Source: Pelagomonas calceolata
Taxonomy: Eukaryota > Sar > Pelagophyceae > Pelagomonadales > Pelagomonadaceae
Assembly: GCA_918797485.1 (NCBI GenBank)
Contig: CAKKNE010000006.1
Coordinates: forward strand, 2,480,001 to 2,544,000
Direction of reading: 5' to 3'
DNA: 64,000 bases
The notes under the pieces were generated by a model that ran no database searches, was not told the DNA's origin, and worked only from the letters and a program-made list of their open reading frames with translations. Positions 53,628-62,218 of the stretch are shown here, piece after piece. The stretch's first letter is position 1, and each line of letters opens with the position of its first letter. Made by a program: the position numbers and the translations under genes.

Positions 53628-54677
53628 CTAGTAGTAGTCCGGGTCGTCGCCGAGCGTCAGCGTCGACGATGCAAGTTGTCGCTTTTTGCGCGCGTTCTCC
53701 GCCCGCTGCCTGCCGAGTTCCCCGCCCGTCACGCGCCCGGAAAACAGTTCGTGGTTCGAGTGCCAGTAGTCGTTCGCGTGGTCACCGAGCCGCAGGGTCG
53801 AAGCCGAGTTCTTGAGGCGCAGCTGTTTGTTGTGCGCCCGCTCCGTCTGCAGCTGGCGGTAGTGCTTCTCGTAGTCGATGGGCGCCGCGGGCGACGGGTC
53901 GTATTTTTCATCTCCAGCTTTCCGCTCCCACGAGAGCGCGTCGGACTTGCCGTACTTGAATTGTATTTTTTTGTCCCAGCACGCGCGCCGTTGTTTGAAG
54001 AAGGCCGTGTCCGGCTTGCTCGCGACGCCCTTGCCGGCCGCGCTCACGCGGTCCGCGAAGCGTTTCGAGGGACCCCTATCTTGGCCGCCTTGGGGCAACT
54101 TTTGGATGGGCGGCAGGGCCTGGCGCGGCCGCGGCGGCTCGCGCGGCGGCGGCTCGCGCGCGCGCGGCGGCGACGCGACGAAGCGGCCCACGCCGGTCGG
54201 CGCCGGCGGCGCGCGCGGCTGCCGCTCGTGCGCCGCCAACGCCGCGGCCGTCAGGCGCGCTGGCTGTGCGTTTACGTTAGGTTCCACTGGCCCTCGTCGC
54301 GCAGGCTCGAACCTCGGCGCTTCGGACCGTCGCCGTGCTGGCTCGAGCCTCGGCGCTTCGGGCTGCCGCCGCGCCGCGGGCGCCGCCGCGCGCAGCGGCG
54401 CGGCCACGCGCTCGCGCCACGTCGACGCCCGCCGCGGTTTGAGGATCGTGTCCTCGCGCTCGTCGACCGCGGCGCGCCGTCGCCGCCGCGGCGGCGGCTG
54501 CTTGTAGGACGGCCGCGCCGAGGCCGGCGCGAGGCGCTGCTGCTTGAGCGCGTAGGCGTCGCGGATCGTGCCCGGCAGCGCGGGCAGCTGCTCGCGCCGG
54601 GCGAAGCTGCCCGCGTGGGGGCGGCTCAGGCCGTGGCTCTGCTTCATGCGCGCGAGCATGACCTCCTGGAGGCCCAT
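53628..54677 (-). CDS. Disordered Arg/Pro-rich protein with C-terminal STLxLGD repeats
   Basis: 349 residues from ATG 54677 (MGLQEVMLARMKQSHGLSRP). Most of it is low-complexity: Arg/Pro-rich, with a tandem RRSEAPRFEPAR-like repeat around residues 105-130. The C-terminal 110 residues are more ordered: SWERKAGDEKYDPSPAAPID, QTERAHNKQLRLKNSASTLR, and two related motifs ASTLRLGDHANDYWHS and SSTLTLGDDPDYY, the last at the C-terminus. Short repeated tyrosine motifs of this kind are seen in microtubule-associated proteins, but I cannot assign the family. Strong G/C third-position bias on both strands makes the frame less certain than usual. Confidence 0.65.
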   Translation of the reverse strand: MGLQEVMLARMKQSHGLSRPHAGSFARREQLPALPGTIRDAYALKQQRLAPASARPSYKQPPPRRRRRAAVDEREDTILKPRRASTWRERVAAPLRAAAPAARRQPEAPRLEPARRRSEAPRFEPARRGPVEPNVNAQPARLTAAALAAHERQPRAPPAPTGVGRFVASPPRAREPPPREPPRPRQALPPIQKLPQGGQDRGPSKRFADRVSAAGKGVASKPDTAFFKQRRACWDKKIQFKYGKSDALSWERKAGDEKYDPSPAAPIDYEKHYRQLQTERAHNKQLRLKNSASTLRLGDHANDYWHSNHELFSGRVTGGELGRQRAENARKKRQLASSTLTLGDDPDYY

Positions 54678-55086
54678 TTTGTCGCCTCCCGCTGTGCTCC
54701 TCTAGGGCCCTCGCGTTTGTTGCTCCCTGCAGTCGGCTGAGAGCAGTGCAGCAACTCAGCTCGTGGTCCGCAATGCAGTTCCGGACGAAACAGTCGCGTC
54801 GAATGGCGTGCGGGTGGACGATCGCGTCCTTTGGTGGCTGCCCTATGCCTATATCGATCTTTTGGGCAGCGCTCTCCCTGTTTGTTTGCATGGCGCTATC
54901 AAAGTGCTGCACCCGCACCCGCAGTGCACGAGTGAAGCCTAGCTGGAGGGCACAGCCAGTCAAAATAGCGGTCGTAGAGCTCCCTCGCGCTGCGCCGGCA
55001 AAACCCGTTGACTTTCCATAGTTATCCCCGCGGGAGCGGCCGCGTGGGGCGCGCCGCCTGGGCGGGGGGAGGACGCCGTCGGCGCG
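54678..55086. other. Intergenic region, 409 bp, between two minus-strand genes
   Basis: Upstream of the STLxLGD gene. It contains GAATGGCGTG near 54801 (a GATGGCG-like site) and a GC-rich end near the next gene's stop. No GCTAG motif and no supported coding frame. Confidence 0.5.
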
Positions 55087-55632
55087 CTAGAGCTCCGCGA
55101 GGTAGTAGTCCAGGGCTCCGTCCACCGCCTGGTAGCCGTGGCCCGTGCGTCGGTTGACGAAGCCCTCGACCTGTTTGTTGAGGTCGTTGGACTCGCGGTA
55201 TACGATGTCCCGGCCCTCGAAGATGTTGTACGACCGGCCCTCCTTCTTGTCGACGCTCACGTCGACTAAGAAGTGCGCGTCGTCGTTATTTTCATCGCCT
55301 TTGATATTCTTGTCGAACTCGAAATCCATCGCTTCGACGCGTTTGCCGTCCTTCTTGAACTCGTTGCGTCCTTCAGCCGATGATTTCTTCACCTCCTCGA
55401 CGCCGATGTCTTTGAGCTCGAGCAGTTTGCCCGCCTTGTCTTTGAGCGAGAGCTCTTTCTCGTCCGCATCCTTGAATTTGGTCGGGCGGCAATCACACGT
55501 CGTGATGACAATCGGGCAGAGGTCCTTGATCTCCTCGGGATATTTTGAGAGGTCTGCTTTGTAGTCGTCCCCCTCCGTCTCCCAGCGCGGGGCCGCGGTC
55601 TTGGACTCGGTCTCCACACGAGAGGCCGACAT
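55087..55632 (-). CDS. Hypothetical charged protein, 181 aa
   Basis: From ATG 55632. The protein is Lys/Asp/Glu-rich without a signal peptide or membrane segment. Notable stretches: PRWETEGDDYKADLSKYPEE, IKDLCPIVITTCDCRPTKFK, LLELKDIGVEEVKKSS, MDFEFDKNIKGDENNDDAHF, LVDVSVDKKEGRSYNIFEGR and TGHGYQAVDGALDYYLAEL. The mixture of strands and acidic loops suggests a folded cytosolic protein, but I do not recognise the family. The 41-residue upstream extension does not begin with ATG. It is tail-to-tail with nothing; its neighbour on the right is the divergent-side 3' end of the zinc-ribbon gene. Confidence 0.65.
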   Translation of the reverse strand: MSASRVETESKTAAPRWETEGDDYKADLSKYPEEIKDLCPIVITTCDCRPTKFKDADEKELSLKDKAGKLLELKDIGVEEVKKSSAEGRNEFKKDGKRVEAMDFEFDKNIKGDENNDDAHFLVDVSVDKKEGRSYNIFEGRDIVYRESNDLNKQVEGFVNRRTGHGYQAVDGALDYYLAEL

Positions 55633-55866
55633 GATTATTGCTGTAGGCGAGTGGTTTCGAGTCGCTTTGCGCGGTGGTTGGCCGCTCTTGGATGATGAGT
55701 CGCGTCGGCTGGACGGCGTGCGAGAGCGTGTCCTCTGTGGCGAGTTAGCGCTCAATAAAGCCGGAAAGCTGGAAATTTGGGAGATGAGCTGGAGATATGG
55801 AGATGGCTGCTGGGCTTACCGACGCGCGTACGCCGTCGACGCGAACGATCAAACAAACAACACTAA

Positions 55867-57204
55867 TTACCCCTCCGTCCGCCACTCGTGCCCGCACGCC
55901 CGGCACGACACCGCCCACATGGAGTCCGGCGCGTCCTTCGACCCCCAGGTCTCCGTCTTGTGGGTCTGGAGGTTGCCGCCCCCTAAGGGTTCGCGGTCCG
56001 TGCGGCACGACCCGCAGGCGACGCACGGCCAGCCGTCGGCGCGGTCCTCGTCGCGCGTCACGACGATCTCTTCGCCGGCGCGCGCGTAGAGCTGCGTCGG
56101 CCGCGTGGGCTTGCGCCGCGACGCCTCCGCCTCGGACCCGAGCAGCGCCCCGAAGGGGTCGTCGTCGTCGGGCGCCTGCTGGCGCTCGGCCAGCCGCTTC
56201 GCCGCTTCCACTCCAACCGCCTCGGCGGCGCGCGCGAAGGCCCGCTGCCAGGCGCCCTCGACGCGCGGCGCCGCCGCGTCGATGCGGTCCCGCGCAACGA
56301 CGCGGCTCCGGCCTCTCCGGAACGCCGCGCCGGCGAACCAGTGGTAGAGGCAGGCGGCGCCGCCGCGGTCCGTCTCGAGGCAGGCCGGCGCGCCGCACGC
56401 GTCGCAGGTCTGGCGCGGGTCCGGCGGCGCGAGTTGTCGTGGTGGTGGCGCCGCCCCCGGCGGCGCCCGCGCCGGCGCGGGTCGTCGTGGTGGGGGCGCT
56501 GGGCGCCGCGGCGGCGGCGGCGCGGGCGGGCGCGGCGGTGCCGACGCCGGCGCTTCTGCGGCTGCGGCGGCTAACCGCTCCCGCGCGCTCTTCTTCTTCG
56601 GTCGCTTCGGCGCGGGCCGGAGCGCCGCCGCGAGCGGGTCGCGCGGCCGCGTCGAGCGCACTCCAACAATCGTCGCGCCGCGGCCCGGCGCGGGGGCCCG
56701 CTTCGAGGCGAGGTGGCGGCGGTCCGATGGCGGTGGCTCCACGGTCGTCGCGGCGTAGCCGAAGACGTTGCGGTGGCGCGCTGGCTGCTGGTCCACTTGC
56801 GGTGGCGCTGGTGGCGCTGGCGGCTGTGCCGGCGCTGGCGGCGCTGGTGCTGGCGCCGGCGGTGGCGGTGGCGCTGCAGCTGGCGTATCAGCAGCGTCGT
56901 CGTCCCGGGTCAGGTCCACCACTTGTTGTGGCGCTGGCGCTGGCGGCTGCGCTGGCGCTGGTGCTGGCGCTGGCGCTGGCACTACGTCGTCAGACCCCGG
57001 CAATTCCGGCTCGGCCGGCGCAGGGGCGGGCGCGCGCCGCCGCCGTCGCCGCGGCGGTGCGGCCGGAGCCGGCGCAGAGGGCTCCTCCTCGGCAGCGCGG
57101 CGCGTGGCGCTCCGCGTCCGCCGTCTACCGGCGCGTGCGGTCGCCGGCGCGTCGTTGCTGCCGGCCGTGTTGTGATCAGCTATTTCGCGCAGGGCACGCT
57201 TCAT
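55867..57204 (-). CDS. Pro-rich protein with TFIIS-type zinc ribbon
   Basis: 445 residues from ATG 57204 (MKRALREIADHNTAGSN). About 250 residues of Ala/Pro/Arg low complexity precede an ordered half with two zinc sites. The first is CDACGAPACLETDRGGAACL followed by a helix (WQRAFARAAEAVGVEAAKRL). The second is CVACGSCRTDRE, LQTHKTETWGSKDAPDSMWA, CRACGHEWRTE, a C-x2-C...C-x2-C ribbon as in TFIIS, which inserts into RNA polymerase to stimulate cleavage. The acidic DE hairpin of TFIIS appears as KDAPD, so cleavage activity is uncertain. Its promoter is homologous to that of the AIG1-like GTPase. Confidence 0.7.
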   Translation of the reverse strand: MKRALREIADHNTAGSNDAPATARAGRRRTRSATRRAAEEEPSAPAPAAPPRRRRRRAPAPAPAEPELPGSDDVVPAPAPAPAPAQPPAPAPQQVVDLTRDDDAADTPAAAPPPPPAPAPAPPAPAQPPAPPAPPQVDQQPARHRNVFGYAATTVEPPPSDRRHLASKRAPAPGRGATIVGVRSTRPRDPLAAALRPAPKRPKKKSARERLAAAAAEAPASAPPRPPAPPPPRRPAPPPRRPAPARAPPGAAPPPRQLAPPDPRQTCDACGAPACLETDRGGAACLYHWFAGAAFRRGRSRVVARDRIDAAAPRVEGAWQRAFARAAEAVGVEAAKRLAERQQAPDDDDPFGALLGSEAEASRRKPTRPTQLYARAGEEIVVTRDEDRADGWPCVACGSCRTDREPLGGGNLQTHKTETWGSKDAPDSMWAVSCRACGHEWRTEG

Positions 57205-57281
57205 TGTCGACCGCTGGCGTGAGTACGAGCTTGTACAAGAGAGAGAGCCCACAGCACAGAGCTGCGTCAGCGGGCTTATTC

Positions 57282-57406
57282 CTCGAGCGGCGTGCACCAG
57301 GCCTTCGCAGCGATCGATAACGCTTCCTGGCAGTGCGTTTTACGCGCCAGCGGGCCAGGCGTGCGCGGTGCCAAAAAACGCAGCTAGCGTCCATTGACAC
57401 ACTAGC
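57282..57406 (-). promoter_or_regulatory. Extended promoter module B with GCTAG motif copy 11 (57383-57406)
   Basis: Block order as in module A (7557-7702): CCTCGAGCG, 11 nt, GCCTTCGCAG, CGATCGAT, GCAGTGCG, GTTTTA, CGCCAGCGGGCCA, GCGTGC, CAAAAA, CGCAGCTAGCG and ACACACTAG. It lies between divergent genes: the zinc-ribbon ATG is 179 bp from the motif and the TPR gene ATG 186 bp from it. Confidence 0.7.
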
Positions 57407-57591
57407 GCGCAGAGGTCCTTGCGAAAAATATCGCATTGGCAGCCCAGAGACACGGCATTGCTGTTTGTGGAAGCTTCTGCAACCAAATTAATCGCTCCTC
57501 GGCGAGTCCTGCGCGTTTGCAGCACCAGATTTGCCGGAGAGCACGCTTAAAACACAAAGGCTGCGCCAGACGCCATCGACGCGATCACAAG

Positions 57592-59551
57592 ATGGTCAAC
57601 TACTCCAAGTGGGACGCCATCGGCGATTCGTCAGACGACGAAGCACCATCAAGACTAGCGCAGGACGTCCAGACCAAATTAGCGGTCGCGCCTCCGGAAG
57701 CCCCGCCGCGGAACCCGAAAGCGGAAGTGCTCACCGATAGAGCCAACCAGGTCGTCAATTCCTTGATCGAGAAGCACGGCGAGGACAAAAGTCGACTCCT
57801 AGGCCCCGACGAGCGCGCCGCCTACCGCGAAGCCTGTACCTTGTATGATGGCGCCCTCAAAAACATGGAGGTCAAGGACGACAAGCTTTCCAGTCGTATT
57901 TTACTAAATATGGCCACGTGCCACTGGCAGGTCAACGAGTTCGGGCCGGCTAGGAAGGCTGCTTCCAGAGCATTGGACTTTGCCGTCGCAGAAGACAAGA
58001 GCAGAGCTCAAGACATCGTGGATGCCTGCGATCGAGAGCTTCGTAGAGTCGCGTCCACAAAAGACGGCGTCGACCACGCGGCCGCGGGCGACGCGGCTCT
58101 GCACGCGAAGGATTTTGCCGCTGGAGCCAAACATTTCTCCGCACTTTGTAAGGCCTTCAAGGGTAGCGGCGGCGAGGACGAGATCCACGCGTTGGCGCAT
58201 TTGGCTCTTTGTTATGAACAGCAGTCGAAATTCGGCGAGGCGGCTTCGCATTATGATAAAGCCGCCGAGGTCTGCGACAAGACGGATCAGGCCTCCGCAT
58301 CCACACCTCGACGGGCGCAGCTCGCGCAACGGGCCCAAATGTGCTACGAGAAGAATGGCGAGGATTCGAAGAGCGCCGCGTCGTGTGCGCGCGAGACGCG
58401 GCGGTGCGCTGATGACGCTGAATTGGCGCTGAAGTGCGCGGGGGCCTTCGCGCAGCGCTACCGTGAGCGGCAGTGTGGAATTTGGCTCGCTCCGACGGCG
58501 TCTAAGATCTCGCGTCCACGCAGGCAAGGAAAAGAAGAGCAAAGCCCTCGTGCTGCCCGCCTTAACGGTCGCCGTCGAGACCGCGACGAAAGCGAGGAAA
58601 CGGGACCCGAAGTGCCTGAAGACCGCTTCCCAAAGATTACTGTTGGCCACCGTCCTGGACGCGCTCGCGGACGGTCTATCGACACAGAAACAGTTCAAGG
58701 ACGCCCTACCAAAGGCCGAACGCGCCCTCAAGGAGTACGACGCCGTCGCCAAGGCCCATTTGCGGGCGAAGAACGAAGACGAGAACTTCCGCGCGCGGCG
58801 CGCGGCGGCGGGCTGCGCTCTAGCGGTGGCGTCCTGCCGCGCGGCGCTGCACAAGTACGACGACGCGGGGGACCAGTTCCGCGACGCCTCGAACCGCTAC
58901 GCGGGCGTGTCCGAGTTCCTGCGGGCGGGCCAGGCGGCCCTCAGCGCGGCGCGGTGCTTCACGAACGCCGGGTGCTCGCCGGAAGGCACGCAGGGGACCA
59001 TCGACGCCGAAGGTGGCCCGGGCGCCGCCGCGAACGTCGAGGACTACCAGCAGGCCGCGAAACTACTCGCGATTGCGTTAGATCTACCAAAAAACTCCGC
59101 AGACGACAAGGCCGCCATACAATCTTTACTAGCGAAGTCTCTGGTCGGCGCCGGGCGACCCAACGACGCCGTCGGCCCCGCAAAAAGTGCATTAGCTTAT
59201 CTCGATGCGAAACCTCGATCGGCGAATGACTCAAAGGACCGGGCCTCGGCCTGCGAGACGCTCGCCGACGCGCTGGCCGGCGCGGATCGACTCAGGGACG
59301 CGGCCTCGTGCCTCGAAAAGGCCGCGGTGTACTGCTTCGAGGACGATACACATCTGGGCACGGCGGGGGCCCAGCACCTCTTCAACGCCGCCGGCGCGCT
59401 CCAAAAGTGCGGCGACGGCGACGAGAGCGCGGCGATGTTCCGGAAAGCTAGAGACGCGTACAAGCGGCTCGGCCACCCGAAGGCCGCGCAGACGGCGCAG
59501 GAGCACGCGGAAGCGGCGTTGCGGGCGTGCGCCGAGGCCGTGCTGGACTGA
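57592..59551 (+). CDS. TPR/SNAP-like repeat protein; one intron
   Basis: Exons 57592-58462 and 58524-59551 give 632 residues. The intron (61 nt, GTGAGC donor, CCACGCAG acceptor) joins in phase (YRKEKKSK). After an acidic N-terminus (YSKWDAIGDSSDDEAPSRL), TPR-like helix pairs run through the protein: ILLNMATCHWQVNEFGPARK, DEIHALAHLALCYEQQSKFG, EAASHYDKAAEVCD, then VASCRAALHKYDDAGDQFRD and SEFLRAGQAALSAARCFTNA. The 'AASHYDKAAEV' type unit and total size resemble alpha/gamma-SNAP helices doubled, but a TPR scaffold is as likely. No SNARE disassembly function can be claimed. It shares promoter module B with the zinc-ribbon gene. Confidence 0.8.
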
Positions 59552-59583
59552 GGGTTCTTTTTTTGAGACGGGTAAGTTTACTC

Positions 59584-59605
59584 GCTAGTGTCTTTATGCC
59601 GCTAG
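59584..59605 (+). promoter_or_regulatory. Intergenic GCTAG motif, copy 12
   Basis: Reads GCTAGTGTCTTTAT, GCCGCTAG, 103 bp before ATG 59708 of the rhomboid gene and 32 bp after the stop of the TPR gene. A T-tract (TTCTTTTTTTGAGACGGG) precedes it. Confidence 0.75.
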
Positions 59606-59707
59606 TCGTCAGCATCTGCGAGGCGCTTTTGCTACTCGTTGTGCTTGTCGCCACAGTGTTAAAGGACGTCAGCAGCTGCCGCATACGGCTGCGCTGCGCT
59701 GCAGGCG

Positions 59708-60391
59708 ATGGCGTTCGATGGCGTGCCGCTGTGCAGCGCTACCGTCGAGTTATCGAGCCTCACGCAATGGCCGCGCCGACGCCGTCGGGCGCACGCGGAC
59801 GCCGCGACGAACGTGCTCATTTGTGTGAACATTGGATGCTTCGCGTTGCAGTCGTTCTTGCCGCTGCTCGCGTTCGGGCAGCGCTCGACGCGTGCCATCC
59901 TTCGCCGCGGCGAGTGGTGGCGGCTCGCGACGCCGATGTTCTTGCACTCTAATGTGGAACACCTCCTGTCGAACCTCTGTGCCCTCTACAACCACGGCTG
60001 TCATGTGGAGGAAGGCCACGGATGGTGGCGCACGCTGCTCGTGTACGTCCTGTCGGGCATCGGCGGGAACTTCCTCGCGGCCTACATGGAGGGGCCGGCC
60101 TCGAATATTGTAGCAGTGGGCGCGAGCGGCGCGATTTGCGGTTTGGAGGCGGCGCGAGTCGTCGACGCCGTGCGGCACCTCGGCGCGCGGCCGGAGGAGG
60201 TCCTAAGGGACATTGTCATCCGGGAGGTCCTGAACAAGAGGTTGGGCAACATCGACGTCCACGGGCACGTCGGTGGCTATCTGACTGGTTTCGTCGCGGG
60301 CGCGGCCTTCGGAAGGCGCCTGGTCTTGGAGCGGGACGCGAAGGGCGGCCTGCGCGTCGTCGACCGGCCCCTCCTCGGGTTCTTGTTGTAG
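59708..60391 (+). CDS. Rhomboid-family intramembrane serine protease
   Basis: 227 residues from ATG 59708. The six-helix core is visible with its signatures: RRGEWWRLATPMFLHSNVEH (WR motif), LLSNLCALYNHGCHVEEGHG (Asn/His oxyanion region), VGASGAICGLEAARVV (catalytic Ser in GASG) and NIDVHGHVGGYLTGFVAGAA (catalytic His in GHVGG). Rhomboids cut transmembrane helices near the luminal side. Whether it sits in the plastid, ER or mitochondrial membrane is unclear, since the N-terminus (SSLTQWPRRRRRAHADAATN) is basic but not a clear presequence. It is compact, like bacterial and plastid rhomboids. Confidence 0.93.
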   Translation: MAFDGVPLCSATVELSSLTQWPRRRRRAHADAATNVLICVNIGCFALQSFLPLLAFGQRSTRAILRRGEWWRLATPMFLHSNVEHLLSNLCALYNHGCHVEEGHGWWRTLLVYVLSGIGGNFLAAYMEGPASNIVAVGASGAICGLEAARVVDAVRHLGARPEEVLRDIVIREVLNKRLGNIDVHGHVGGYLTGFVAGAAFGRRLVLERDAKGGLRVVDRPLLGFLL

Positions 60392-60679
60392 ACCCTAGAG
60401 AGCGCGTGAGCCCGGGCGAGCGGGCGAGCGACTCCTCCCGCGCCGAGAACCCATATGTAAATATATTCAGTACGAGTAGAGACCGCTAGTACCTTTCTGC
60501 GATGAGCCTGCCTGGCAAAGACAAGCTTTTGGGGCTCGCAAACGCAGCCCCTGACGAGCATACGCGGCGCATAGGCTCCTCGTATCTCGCACGCCACCGT
60601 CCGCCACCGCTGCCGATAAAACGCGCCTCTGTGGCCCGCAGCCCCACGTGCTTCCACAAGGCTCAGAGGCTCTTACAAC

Positions 60680-61033
60680 ATGAATGCCGACGACGGACCG
60701 GAGGCGTACCTGCAAGCGTTGGAGGCCGACGCTACAAGACGTGTAGTAGAAAAGTGGCGAAAGGAGGGTTTTTCTCAGCAACGCATTAGGGAGGGTCTGG
60801 AGCGGCTGGAGCGGTGCAAGACCGAGACCGTAATGCGCCGCTACGTCGACCCGGCGTCGGGCCGGCCGTACTGGCACGACGCGACTACAGGTAGGTCGTA
60901 CTGGGACGACGCGACGACGTCGGCGCCCTTGAATGACCCCGCGGCGCCGGCGCCGGCGCCCGCGGCCGCGCCGGTGCCCGCGGCCGCGGTGTTGGCCGCG
61001 ATTAACCCCGACAAATACGACATCCGGCTCTAG
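60680..61033 (+). CDS. Small protein with a divergent WW-like domain
   Basis: 117 residues from ATG 60680. An acidic/helical N-terminus (EAYLQALEADATRRVVEKWR, EGFSQQRIREGLERLERCKT) precedes RYVDPASGRPYWHDATTGRS, YWDDATTSAPL, a WW-like module (aromatic-rich beta meander, 'GRPYW.D..TGRSYW'). The canonical first Trp is missing, replaced by Tyr. WW domains bind Pro-rich ligands, and this window holds several Pro-rich proteins, but no partner is implied. The C-terminus is an Ala-Pro repeat then AAINPDKYDIRL. Confidence 0.7.
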   Translation: MNADDGPEAYLQALEADATRRVVEKWRKEGFSQQRIREGLERLERCKTETVMRRYVDPASGRPYWHDATTGRSYWDDATTSAPLNDPAAPAPAPAAAPVPAAAVLAAINPDKYDIRL

Positions 61034-61378
61034 ACGGCCGCTGCTACAAGGTAGATACGAGTTTGATATAAGTCTTTTGCTCATATGTAATTCGAAGATC
61101 GGTCGGGGGGGATTTGGGCATTCCGGCACTCGCCCCTCGGCGCGAGTCCACGACGACGACGACAAGAAGAAGGAGCCACGACTCGTCCGGAAATAGTTAG
61201 GTGTCACGGTCGCGCGACGTCTCGGGCCGACCGTCACTTGCGAGTCAAAAAAGAAACTGGGACCAGTGAATTCACCGTTACGTCGACGTTGACGGGGGCG
61301 GGGGGGGGTACAGGGGGAGGGATGGGGCGGGACGGGCTGGGGCGGGATGTCGTCGACGACGCAACGGCGCTGGCGACT
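61034..61378. other. Convergent intergenic region, 345 bp
   Basis: Between the stops of the WW-like gene and the Pro-Thr repeat gene. It contains a G-rich plus-strand run near 61295-61335 (several GGGG blocks, potential G-quadruplex). No gene and no motif. Confidence 0.5.
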
Positions 61379-62218
61379 TTATGAAGGCGGTGCCGCCGTC
61401 GGCTTGTAGCTGGGAGTGATCGGCGCGGGCGTCGGGACGTAGGTTGGCCGAGAGATCGGGACCTTCGTCGGCACGAACGTCGGCGCCGACGTCGGCGTGT
61501 ACGTGTTCCCGTCCTGGCCGTAGCTGACGGGTTTCGGCGTCGGCCGGTAGCTCGGCATCGGCGTTTGTTTGGAGTTCGGCGGCAGCGTCGGCACGCTCGT
61601 GGGAGTGTACGTGGGCGACCCGACGGGCACCGCCGAGGGTTGTTCCGAGGGCGGCGACGTCGGCGCGTAGCTCGGCGCCGACGAAGGCGCCCCCGACGGC
61701 GATAACGTCGGCGCGCCAGTCGGCACGTAACTCGGCACGGCCGTCGGCGTCCCCGAGGGCATCTCGGAGGGCGACGGCGACGGCGCGTACGTGTGCTGCG
61801 ATTCCAGGGTCGGCGGCTTCGACGGCGACGGCGACGGCACGGCCGTCGGTACGTAGGACGGTGTGAGCGTCGGCTCGGTCGTGGGCGTCGTCGTGGGCGT
61901 CGACGTGGGGGAGTAACTGGGTACGACGGTCGGCTCGCCGGTCGGCTCCGACGTGGGCATAGACGTCGGGACGGGTGAGGGTTTCAACGTCGGGTCGCTC
62001 GTCGGCGTCGCCGTGGGCGTCATCGTGGGCGTGGGCGTCGTGGGCTTCGGCGTCGGCTCGGGCGTCGGCGTCGCCGTCGGGCCGATCGTGGGACCCGTCG
62101 TGGGCGACGGCGTCGGCTTCGGCGTGGGCTTCGGCGTCGGCGCGTACATGTAGTACGGCGTCTTCGCCTCGGCGAGCGGCGCGAAGGCCGCCAGCATGGC
62201 GAGTCGCCTCAGGATCAT
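61379..62218 (-). CDS. Secreted Pro-Thr repeat protein
   Basis: 279 residues from ATG 62218. A signal peptide (MILRRLAMLAAFAPLAEAKT) is followed to the end by imperfect PTxxPTxxPT repeats (TPKPTPKPTPSPTTGPTIGP, PTSEPTGEPTVVPSYSP, APTYAPTSPPSEQP-like units), with scattered Tyr. Such PT-rich proteins are common in stramenopile cell coverings and are probably heavily O-glycosylated. No globular domain is visible. An upstream in-frame ATG at 62254 exists, and TTTTCGCAG just before ATG 62218 might instead be an acceptor site of a 5' intron. Repetitive DNA of this kind varies in length between strains. Confidence 0.8.
   Translation of the reverse strand: MILRRLAMLAAFAPLAEAKTPYYMYAPTPKPTPKPTPSPTTGPTIGPTATPTPEPTPKPTTPTPTMTPTATPTSDPTLKPSPVPTSMPTSEPTGEPTVVPSYSPTSTPTTTPTTEPTLTPSYVPTAVPSPSPSKPPTLESQHTYAPSPSPSEMPSGTPTAVPSYVPTGAPTLSPSGAPSSAPSYAPTSPPSEQPSAVPVGSPTYTPTSVPTLPPNSKQTPMPSYRPTPKPVSYGQDGNTYTPTSAPTFVPTKVPISRPTYVPTPAPITPSYKPTAAPPS

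Noticed and set aside
53676-54740. 354-codon plus-strand frame opposite the STLxLGD gene
   Set aside because: Val/Arg-rich composition typical of antisense frames; the minus frame has ordered motifs and an ATG.
55797-57320. 507-codon plus-strand frame opposite the zinc-ribbon gene
   Set aside because: Arg/Ala/Gly low complexity; the minus frame has the Cys pairs and a proper ATG, so this is a shadow of GC-rich coding DNA.
60502-60679. Plus-strand frame before the WW-like gene as an N-terminal exon
   Set aside because: Arg/Pro-rich, different frame, no splice pair that joins it in phase to ATG 60680.
61280-61340. Telomere-like or CRISPR-like repeats
   Set aside because: The G-rich run is irregular, with no repeat-spacer periodicity.
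61379-62150. Minisatellite independent of a gene
   Set aside because: The period follows PTxxPT codons of a signal-peptide-bearing frame; it is a coding repeat.
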